Shown here: positions 1-5,281 of the stretch, one piece after another
How the letters are laid out: every line of letters starts with the position of its first letter
How positions within the stretch are numbered: the stretch's first letter is position 1
Assembly: GCA_023145555.1 (NCBI GenBank)
Contig: JAGLDO010000092.1
Span: 1 to 7,259 of the forward strand
Source: Bacteroidales bacterium
GTDB taxonomy: Bacteria; Bacteroidota; Bacteroidia; Bacteroidales; B39-G9
Length of the DNA: 7,259 bases
Direction: 5' to 3'
Notes under the pieces: model-generated
Seen by the model: only the letters and a program-made list of their open reading frames with translations
Told to the model about the DNA's origin: nothing
Databases searched by the model: none
Translations under genes and position numbers: made by a program

Positions 1-362
1 ATTGCAATTGCATAGACACTATTGCCATTCAAATAAGTAGTCCAATTAGTACCATCAAATTTGCTTACTCCTCCTCCATTATCAGTTCCAAACCATTTGT
101 TACCTTGCTTGTCTATTGCTATAGACACAACATTATTATTACATAAGCCGTCTGAATTTATATATTTAGCCAACAAGGTTCCGTCTTTGCTTCGTTTTAC
201 CACTCCACCATCTGTGCCTAACCATATTGTATCTGCATCTACAGCAAGGGCTTGCACATTATTTTTATTAGTATAATTTGTAAAAGTATGCTGAGCATAG
301 CTTGTGGTGGTAAAAAAAACACTTAAGAATAAGGTAAATATTATTTGTAGAAATTTATTCAT
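1..362 (-). CDS. Exported Reg_prop (two-component regulator propeller) protein, N-terminal part, truncated by window edge
   Basis: The ATG lies at 362-360 and the frame stays open to the left edge, giving 120 residues and no stop, so the gene is cut by the window and not broken. The protein begins MNKFLQ, has a hydrophobic stretch to about residue 20, and then SYA|Q at 21-24, a signal peptidase I site of the kind usual in Bacteroidota. The mature part shows beta-propeller repeats of the Reg_prop type: 'VQALAVDADTIWLGTDGGV' (residues 36-54) and 'VVSIAIDKQGNKWFGTDNGG' (78-97), followed by 'VSKFDGTNWTTY'. Such repeats form periplasmic sensor propellers in hybrid two-component systems, but they also occur in stand-alone secreted proteins. 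The missing C-terminus decides which this is. It is co-directional with the caspase-like gene, but 214 repeat-rich bases separate them, so an operon is doubtful. No start-proximal Shine-Dalgarno or TAnnTTTG box is visible. Confidence 0.88.
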   Translation of the reverse strand, partial: MNKFLQIIFTLFLSVFFTTTSYAQHTFTNYTNKNNVQALAVDADTIWLGTDGGVVKRSKDGTLLAKYINSDGLCNNNVVSIAIDKQGNKWFGTDNGGGVSKFDGTNWTTYLNGNSVYAIA

Positions 363-389
363 GATTTTTATTGTTTACAGGATTTCAGA

Positions 390-416
390 CACTAATTTCA
401 CTAATTAACACTAATT
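390..416. repeat. Three short direct repeats CACTAATT
   Basis: The octamer CACTAATT occurs at 390-397, 399-406 and 409-416, a spacing of 9 and 10 bases, or roughly one helical turn. The array lies 28-54 bases upstream of the propeller-protein start, where it reads AATTAGTG on the coding strand. The position and near-helical spacing could suit a protein-binding site. It could equally be the edge of the repeat cluster next to it. No function can be assigned from sequence alone. Confidence 0.6.
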
Positions 417-430
417 TTTTATCTGTCAAT

Positions 431-459
431 GCACTTAGCGATTCTAAACCGCTTAGTGC
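431..459. repeat. REP-like imperfect hairpin 1
   Basis: The left arm 431-443 pairs with 447-459 at 11 of 13 positions; the mismatches are 436/454 and 441/449. The loop is the three bases CTA. The inner part reads GATT-CTA-AACC, matching the GATT-loop-AA geometry of the two hairpins that follow. On the strand of the flanking genes (minus) no T-run follows it, so it is a poor candidate for an intrinsic terminator and better read as part of a REP-like cluster. Confidence 0.6.
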
Positions 460-483
460 GTAGGCTAAAATTAAGCCCCTGCT

Positions 484-506
484 GTTCGGGATTTGCAATC
501 CCGAAC
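484..506. repeat. REP-like perfect hairpin 2 (10-bp stem, 3-nt loop)
   Basis: GTTCGGGATT (484-493) pairs perfectly with AATCCCGAAC (497-506) across the loop TGC. This is the strongest inverted repeat in the window and stands out in very AT-rich DNA. No T-run follows on either strand. It lies downstream of the caspase-like gene, where it could protect the 3' end of that transcript. The core GGATTTGCAATCC is nearly the reverse complement of the core of the next hairpin (527-549), so the two form an inverted pair like the paired REPs of BIMEs. Confidence 0.75.
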
Positions 507-560
507 TAACGAACTGTACATTAATACTTTCTGATTACAAATCCGAAAGAGCATTGTGCA
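504..560. repeat. Dispersed repeat, copy 1, containing REP-like hairpin 3
   Basis: Positions 504-553 match 3028-3077 at 46 of 50 positions with no gap, and weaker similarity runs on to about 560. Inside it, 527-536 pairs with 540-549 at 9 of 10 positions (mismatch 532/544) around the loop ACA, with inner core GATT-ACA-AATC. All four differences between the copies are transitions. The element ends 17 bases before the stop of the caspase-like gene, so it lies just beyond that gene's 3' end. Confidence 0.8.
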
Positions 561-576
561 TAATAATTATTTACCA

Positions 577-2847
577 TCAATATATCTTCCAGTTTGCCCA
601 TTCATCTTTTACCTGCAAACTATTTTCCAATCCGGGTGTTTGAGGTTTACTTATAAGGCTTGTTTCTTTTGAAACATTGAGTATTACATAATTTGCCAAT
701 TCTTTATAAGTTATGTTTCCTTTAGTCTCCTGAATTTTTTTAAGCAAATAATAAGTAAAAAAACCGTGTTTCTTCTCACGATAAACACCTGATGATTGTT
801 CGCCTGAGCTTGAAGAAAAAAGAACTAAATTTCCTTGCAGAGCTACATTTTTGGGTCTGATTTTTACGCCTTTCATGGCAATTAGCCCCTTATTACGAGC
901 ACCTCCGCTAAAACAAGCATCGAGAAATAAAGTAATTCTTTTTGCCGGATGTTTTGTTAATGTTTTTAATAAACCGTTTAACTTAATACCTTGTGCTACG
1001 CTTAAACCACTAACATCAACGGGTATTAAATAAGGTTCTTTGGTTGTTTCATCGGGAAGTCCGTGCCCTGAATAGTAAAAAATAATTTCAGCATTACCAT
1101 TTTCAATTTTCGCCAAATTTGCCAACCATGCTATTCCCTGACTCATTTGTCCTGATGTGGCATTTGTTAATAATTTGGTTTGTTTCTCAGGCACTCCCAT
1201 AGTGTTTACAACATATTCTTTAAATATTTTTGCATCATTCTCTGCAAAATCTACATTAACTTCACTTGATAAACCTTTCTGATATGTACTGTAATCTTCA
1301 TTACCAATAATTAAGGCATACCGATGTTGATTAATGCTTTGGTTAACAGGTATATTCTTGTCAATATCTGCCGAAAGCGAAGCAATTTTAATTTCACGTT
1401 TCCTTTCATTTTCATTACTACTGATAACTACTTTTTGATTATTTGACGCATTATATACCATTACAACTGCGAATTTATTTTCAGAATATTTACCATATTT
1501 TTCATTTATCCTTATGTTTATTGGGATTGATGTTTCGGAATAAAGTTTATTTGCAAGAAATTCAAAAACTAATGCCTTCGAATCTCCCGGGTTTAATGTG
1601 TGCAGTTCGTAATGAGACTGATTATTAGGAAAAACATTTTGATTTGGGTATTCAAAGTCAACACTAACATTTTCTGCTTTACCAAAACCAACATTTTGAA
1701 TTAATGCTTTTAACTGAACAGGAACTCCGAGTTTAATAAATCCATTGTCTGTTTCAAAGCTATAGTCAACAACCCTGACTAACGGGCTGTTATATTTCTT
1801 TGTAATAATCTGAATTTCGAAAGCATCTGGCGGAAATCCATATTGCTCATCAAAATTAATACTAAAATTTGCTGTATCAGAATTTAAATCTTGCATGCCA
1901 GAAACAGGAATATTGACATTTACAGAGCTGTCGGGTTTAATATTACCAATTAAAATTGTTTTTTCAAAATTTAAGCCTGTGATAAAAAATTTAGTATTTA
2001 TATTTGCTTTTACATTTGTTGCAACACCTTTACCATTATTTGAAATTATGAAAAAAATACTGCAATTTTCATCAGCATCAATACAATCGTTATTATTTTT
2101 ATCGATAAAATTTATGTCGGAGATAGAAAGAAAGGGAAATATATGTTTCTTAACTTGAGATTGAGGTTTTAACTCCGGCTTTGATTGAGCTACTAATTTG
2201 TTTTCGGGTTTCTTAATGTAACTGATTTGAATTTGCTCAATTTCAATTTTTGAATTTGTTGCAACACTAAAACCAATTTTATCACCAAAAAAAGGTAATT
2301 TATTAAATTCTTTAATAAATTTTTCATTAATAAAAACATAAAACACTGAATTAATACTACGTAAAGTTATTTTATTAAAGTTGTTTTGATTAATAATATT
2401 TAATATTGATGTGTGATAGATTTTTGAAATAGTGTTTTTTGCAACTACATTTTTCAGAATAAAAAACTTATTTTTATCAGAAATCTCAAGACGATAATGA
2501 TTAAAATTATCGTCCATACCGAAAACAAGTGCACCATTACCATTAATAATTTTTATTTTTGTTTCTATTTCAAAATCTTTATTCTCGTCAATATCAACAG
2601 AATGATAGCTCAAGCCTGTGGTGTTTTTATAATTTTTACAATTTAATAAATAATGTCCGTTTTCAATTTTACCGGAAATCCAATTATTATCAATAGTCCA
2701 TTTATTGAAATTATTATTAAAATTTTCAATAAAAATGTTTTGTTTGTCTTTTGCAGAATAGTCTGTATACTTCTTCTGAGCAAATAAATTACCTGATTGA
2801 AAAATAATTAATAAGGCAATTAATGCATAATCTTTAATATTTTTCAT
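577..2847 (-). CDS. Exported caspase-family (peptidase C14) protease with N-terminal lectin-like and CARDB-like domains
   Basis: The protein has 756 residues from the ATG at 2847-2845. That start is chosen because it directly opens a classic signal peptide (MKNIKDY, hydrophobic core, NLFA|Q at 20-24). An in-frame ATG at 2886 would put a second hydrophobic stretch in front of it. Residues ~37-210 resemble a concanavalin/LamG-like beta-sandwich ('YRLEIS', 'ITLRSINSVFYVFINEKFI', 'GDKIGFSVAT'). Two CARDB/Ig-like modules follow (~239-349 and ~353-465); the first opens with an EF-hand-like loop DKNNNDCIDADE (249-260). The caspase domain (~507-756) begins 'HRYALIIGNEDY' and carries catalytic His595 in YSGHG and Cys645 in DACFSG, so it appears active. 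The C14 family hydrolyses peptide bonds by a Cys/His dyad; prokaryotic members are often called orthocaspases. The substrate is unknown. Export argues against a cytoplasmic suicide role, and the lectin-like domain suggests glycan or surface binding (inference). No type IX sorting domain is seen at the C-terminus. Confidence 0.93.
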   Translation of the reverse strand: MKNIKDYALIALLIIFQSGNLFAQKKYTDYSAKDKQNIFIENFNNNFNKWTIDNNWISGKIENGHYLLNCKNYKNTTGLSYHSVDIDENKDFEIETKIKIINGNGALVFGMDDNFNHYRLEISDKNKFFILKNVVAKNTISKIYHTSILNIINQNNFNKITLRSINSVFYVFINEKFIKEFNKLPFFGDKIGFSVATNSKIEIEQIQISYIKKPENKLVAQSKPELKPQSQVKKHIFPFLSISDINFIDKNNNDCIDADENCSIFFIISNNGKGVATNVKANINTKFFITGLNFEKTILIGNIKPDSSVNVNIPVSGMQDLNSDTANFSINFDEQYGFPPDAFEIQIITKKYNSPLVRVVDYSFETDNGFIKLGVPVQLKALIQNVGFGKAENVSVDFEYPNQNVFPNNQSHYELHTLNPGDSKALVFEFLANKLYSETSIPINIRINEKYGKYSENKFAVVMVYNASNNQKVVISSNENERKREIKIASLSADIDKNIPVNQSINQHRYALIIGNEDYSTYQKGLSSEVNVDFAENDAKIFKEYVVNTMGVPEKQTKLLTNATSGQMSQGIAWLANLAKIENGNAEIIFYYSGHGLPDETTKEPYLIPVDVSGLSVAQGIKLNGLLKTLTKHPAKRITLFLDACFSGGARNKGLIAMKGVKIRPKNVALQGNLVLFSSSSGEQSSGVYREKKHGFFTYYLLKKIQETKGNITYKELANYVILNVSKETSLISKPQTPGLENSLQVKDEWANWKIY

Positions 2848-3027
2848 GGCTATAATTATTAAAAAAAAACTCAAAACCCACTTCATAAATTAAAGATGAG
2901 TTAAAACCCCTTACAAGGTCTTCTTATATTAAATAAATAATAAAGTTACAACATAAAATACTACATGTCAATTTTTTTTATACCCTAATATTGTATCTAC
3001 TCCGAAAACAGATAGTATGTCATTGCA

Positions 3028-3085
3028 AACTAACAAATTGTATATTAATACTTTCTGATTACAAATCCAAAAGAGCAGCGGTGCA
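3028..3085. repeat. Dispersed repeat, copy 2 (decayed)
   Basis: This is the second copy of the element at 504-560, in the same orientation. It differs from copy 1 by G-to-A or C-to-T at 3035, 3038, 3043 and 3069. The change at 3069 breaks a stem pair, so its hairpin (3051-3060 with 3064-3073) is weaker. The flanking perfect hairpin of copy 1 is missing; only a fragment TTGCAA (3023-3028) remains. It sits in the 334-base divergent region between the caspase-like gene and the phosphatase gene. Apart from this copy and the promoter box at 3156, I see nothing else in that region. Confidence 0.78.
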
Positions 3086-3155
3086 AGATGGTTTACAATA
3101 GATTTACAAAAAATTAAAATATTAATATTATTTTTATTATTCCTGTTTGTTTCTT

Positions 3156-3163
3156 TAAGTTTG
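3156..3163 (+). promoter_or_regulatory. Candidate Bacteroidota -7 promoter box
   Basis: TAAGTTTG matches the TAnnTTTG -7 consensus of the Bacteroidota primary sigma factor at every fixed position. It would start transcription about 12 bases before the phosphatase ATG at 3182. No TTTG lies at the expected -33 distance; that stretch is a T/A run, so support is partial. AT-rich DNA can yield this octamer by chance. Confidence 0.35.
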
Positions 3164-3181
3164 TAAAAAATATCATTTCGA

Positions 3182-3673
3182 ATGAATAAAGCAATATTTC
3201 TAGACCGCGACGGGGTAATAAACAATGACAAAGGTCATTACTATATATATAAGATTGAGGATTTTAAAATAAATGATGGAATAGTTGAAAGCTTAAAAAA
3301 ATTTCAGGAAAACAATTATTTATTAATAATAATATCGAATCAAGGTGGTATCTCAAAAGGTATTTATACTATAGAACAAGTTGAAGAAGTCCATAATTAT
3401 TTAAAAAAATATTTAAAAAATTGTAATATTGAATTAACAGAAATTTATTATTGTCCACATCACTCAAGTAATGAAAAATGCTTGTGCAGAAAACCAAACA
3501 CATTAATGCTCGAAAAAGCAATTGCACGTTTTAACATTGATGTTTCAACATCTTATCTTATTGGTGACGGCGTTCGTGACATTGAGGCAGGAGAAAAGGT
3601 TGGTTTGCATACAATTAAAATTGATGCTAATGAAAATATATTAAAATACTGTAAATTAATTGTTAATTATTAA
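3182..3673 (+). CDS. gmhB: HAD-family phosphatase, GmhB/HisB-N type (probable D-glycero-D-manno-heptose 1,7-bisphosphate 7-phosphatase)
   Basis: This cytoplasmic enzyme has 163 residues and all HAD motifs. Motif I is FLDRDGVIN with nucleophile Asp8 and acid/base Asp10. Motif II is SNQGG (52-56). The RKP lysine is Lys104. Motif IV is GDGVRD with Asp129. The zinc loop CPH...CLC (Cys91, His93, Cys100, Cys102) is the mark of the GmhB/HisB-N subfamily. GmhB removes the 7-phosphate of heptose bisphosphate on the way to ADP- or GDP-heptose for LPS or surface glycans; the favoured anomer cannot be read from sequence. Only six residues separate His93 from Cys100, fewer than in E. coli GmhB and closer to the histidinol-phosphatase half of HisB, so a histidinol-phosphate substrate is a real alternative. 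No other heptose or histidine gene is in the window. The start at 3182 places the FLDRDG strand directly at the N-terminus, as usual. The stop falls inside a heptamer repeat, so the last few residues (LIVNY) are repeat-encoded. Confidence 0.85.
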   Translation: MNKAIFLDRDGVINNDKGHYYIYKIEDFKINDGIVESLKKFQENNYLLIIISNQGGISKGIYTIEQVEEVHNYLKKYLKNCNIELTEIYYCPHHSSNEKCLCRKPNTLMLEKAIARFNIDVSTSYLIGDGVRDIEAGEKVGLHTIKIDANENILKYCKLIVNY

Positions 3674-3694
3674 TTCCTAATTCGTAATTGTTAA
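3657..3694 (+). repeat. Tandem heptanucleotide array TAATTNN, five copies plus a partial sixth
   Basis: The units are TAATTGT (3657), TAATTAT (3664), TAATTCC (3671), TAATTCG (3678) and TAATTGT (3685), then TAA at 3692-3694. The first five bases are constant and the last two vary. The array covers the last codons and stop (3671-3673) of the phosphatase gene and the whole 21-base gap, ending at the base before the next ATG (3695). Because 7 is not a multiple of 3, it offers a TAA in all three plus-strand frames. Confidence 0.8.
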
Positions 3695-4552
3695 ATGATA
3701 AAGTCAAAATATATATGTAACAACGGGGATTTTGTTCTGAGCGATTCGCCTGTGTTAACAACACAAAACAGAGCATTTCGCTATGGCGACGGACTTTTTG
3801 AAACTATGCACGCCAATGGTACAAAAGTTCAATTTCTTGACGAGCATTTTATTAGACTTACATATGGAATTGAAAAATTAAAAATGAACATTCCTGATTA
3901 TTTTACAATAAACCACATTAAGAACTTAATTACTAAACTCTTAAACAAAAATAAACTTTATCAGGGAGCAAAAATACGCTTATCTGTTTTTCGTTCCGAC
4001 GGAGGTTTATACACACCTTTATCAAACAATATTTCTTTTATTATTGAAGCCGAAGAACTCGAACATGCAAAATATACTCTGAACAAAAAAGGCTTGGTAA
4101 TTGATATTTACAATGAGATTAAAAAAAATATTAATTATTTTTCAGACCTGAAATCATCAAATGCTTTACTTTTTGTTCTTGCCGGCATATATAAACAAAA
4201 AAACAAGCTTGATGATTGTATTATTATTAACCAAGAGAATAAAATTGTTGAAGCTGTCAGTTCAAATATTTTTATAGTAAAAAACAATCAACTCTACTCA
4301 CCGGCATTAACAGATGGTTGCATTCCCGGCATTATGAGAACTCAAATTATTAAAACTGCACTATCGCTCAATTACACAATTTTTGATGATTGTAATATTA
4401 AGCCCGATGACTTATTATCTGCTGATGAAGTTTTTTTAACAAATGCGATTTCTGGTATCAGGTGGGTTGTTGCTTATAAAAATAACAGGTATTTCAATAA
4501 AACATCAAAATTATTGATAAACAAGCTTAACGAAAGTGTTTTTACAGGTTAA
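3695..4552 (+). CDS. Class IV PLP-dependent aminotransferase / 4-amino-4-deoxychorismate lyase-like protein
   Basis: The protein has 285 residues, the normal length for fold-type IV PLP enzymes, and no signal peptide. Visible family motifs are RAFRYGDGLFET (26-37), the probable PLP lysine Lys153 in SDLKSSN, Glu186 in IVEAVSSNIF, the phosphate-binding loop DGCIPGIMR (207-215), and EVFLTNAISGI (245-255). The family includes branched-chain aminotransferases, D-amino-acid aminotransferases and PabC, which releases pyruvate from aminodeoxychorismate to give p-aminobenzoate for folate. The 'FLTNAISGI' end and overall length favour a PabC-like role over a branched-chain aminotransferase, but substrate is not settled, so no symbol is given. 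It follows the phosphatase gene by 21 bases and is probably co-transcribed with it. It converges on yqgE, with which it shares its stop. To my recollection, class IV aminotransferase genes lie beside yqgE in other Bacteroidota, which would make this pairing ancestral. Confidence 0.9.
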   Translation: MIKSKYICNNGDFVLSDSPVLTTQNRAFRYGDGLFETMHANGTKVQFLDEHFIRLTYGIEKLKMNIPDYFTINHIKNLITKLLNKNKLYQGAKIRLSVFRSDGGLYTPLSNNISFIIEAEELEHAKYTLNKKGLVIDIYNEIKKNINYFSDLKSSNALLFVLAGIYKQKNKLDDCIIINQENKIVEAVSSNIFIVKNNQLYSPALTDGCIPGIMRTQIIKTALSLNYTIFDDCNIKPDDLLSADEVFLTNAISGIRWVVAYKNNRYFNKTSKLLINKLNESVFTG

Positions 4553-5136
4553 TTCATGCTTGGATTTTGAGGTGAATTTGCCCAAATCTTAAATTTTTCC
4601 CCAAGACTGTCTAAAATATTTTTCCAATAATCCTTTTTAATATTCATTATCTTTTCAGAATTAATTTCAGAAACAATCCAATAATTCTTTAATAATTCCT
4701 CATCTAATTGTTTTGCTTCCCATCCGGAATAGCCAATAAAAAATCGTAATTGATTTTTATGTATTAATCCTTGTTTTACTAATACCTTTAAGATATCAAA
4801 GTCACCACCCCAAAAAACATTCTCGCATATATTAACACTTTGTGGAATTTTATCACCTAAAGTATGTATATAATGTACAGAATCTTGATTAACAGGACCA
4901 CCAATTGAGACATTAAAATCTGCTTTAGGAAAATCTTTTAATATCTCATTTGGTTTAATATCAATAGGTTTGTTTAATATAAACCCAAACGAACCCTTCT
5001 CGTTATGCTCGGTTAAAAGCACAATAGAACGATGAAAATAATTATCTTGCGCAAATGGCTCAGAGATTAAAATCTTCCCTTTACCAACCTGTTCTAAATT
5101 ACGTTCAACATCAAATATGTTAAGGTCAATATTCAT
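4549..5136 (-). CDS. yqgE: YqgE/AlgH family protein (DUF179)
   Basis: The product has 195 residues with the conserved blocks of the family in order: GKILISEPF (20-28), RSIVLLTEHN then GSFGFILNKP (36-57), IGGPVNQDSVHYIH (78-91), FWGGDFDIL (108-116), RFFIGYSGWEAKQLDEEL (131-148), WIVSE (153-157), and the C-terminal NPSMN. It lacks a signal peptide and membrane segments, so it is cytoplasmic. The molecular function of the family is not established; AlgH was first linked to alginate regulation in Pseudomonas, which says little about this organism. The start at 5136 gives an N-terminus of usual length before the first conserved block. Its stop codon overlaps that of the convergent class IV gene. 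It is divergent from the S9 peptidase gene, with 145 bases between. Confidence 0.95.
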   Translation of the reverse strand: MNIDLNIFDVERNLEQVGKGKILISEPFAQDNYFHRSIVLLTEHNEKGSFGFILNKPIDIKPNEILKDFPKADFNVSIGGPVNQDSVHYIHTLGDKIPQSVNICENVFWGGDFDILKVLVKQGLIHKNQLRFFIGYSGWEAKQLDEELLKNYWIVSEINSEKIMNIKKDYWKNILDSLGEKFKIWANSPQNPSMN

Positions 5137-5229
5137 ATTACTAAATTAACTAAAAAATTTTATGAATACTAAAAAATGTTTTACTTTTACTCAAAATAAA
5201 AATCCTCAAAAATTAATTTATATAAATAA

Positions 5230-5264
5230 AAAAGGATAAAGATAATGAGGGTCAAAATCCTTTT
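5230..5264. repeat. Inverted repeat in the yqgE / S9 peptidase intergenic region
   Basis: AAAAGGAT (5230-5237) and ATCCTTTT (5257-5264) are perfect inverted copies separated by 19 bases. They lie 18-52 bases before the S9 peptidase start, inside the divergent promoter region. The arms are AT-rich and the spacing suits a dimeric binding site as well as a weak hairpin; chance cannot be excluded. No TAnnTTTG box or TTTG is present on the plus strand of this gap. Confidence 0.35.
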
Positions 5265-5281
5265 AAAATTAACTTAAAATT

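Noticed and set aside
61..276. Plus-strand open frame of 71 codons
   Set aside because: It lies antisense to the propeller-protein gene, whose signal peptide and Reg_prop repeats are clear. Its product is a Ser/Pro/Leu-rich sequence without recognisable domains.
484..549. Intrinsic terminator for the caspase-like gene
   Set aside because: The hairpins are strong but no T-run follows on the minus strand, so they do not have the form of a canonical intrinsic terminator.
851..1033. Plus-strand open frame opposite the caspase domain
   Set aside because: It is antisense to the most conserved part of the caspase-like gene, including the DACFSG codons, and shows no domain of its own.
1443..1628. 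Plus-strand open frame of 61 codons
   Set aside because: It is a shadow inside the caspase-like gene with no family resemblance or start context.
1895..2158. Plus-strand open frame of 87 codons, hydrophobic
   Set aside because: It is antisense to the first CARDB-like domain; the hydrophobic look follows from AT-rich antisense codons.
2968..3231. Minus-strand open frame of 87 codons across the divergent region
   Set aside because: It overlaps the start and motif I of the phosphatase gene and runs through the dispersed repeat copy 2; its residues there come from the repeat. No recognisable domain.
577..5136. Defence or abortive-infection system built around the caspase-like protease
   Set aside because: The protease has a signal peptide, and the neighbours are metabolic or housekeeping genes. 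No sensor NTPase, gasdermin, nuclease or other defence partner is present.
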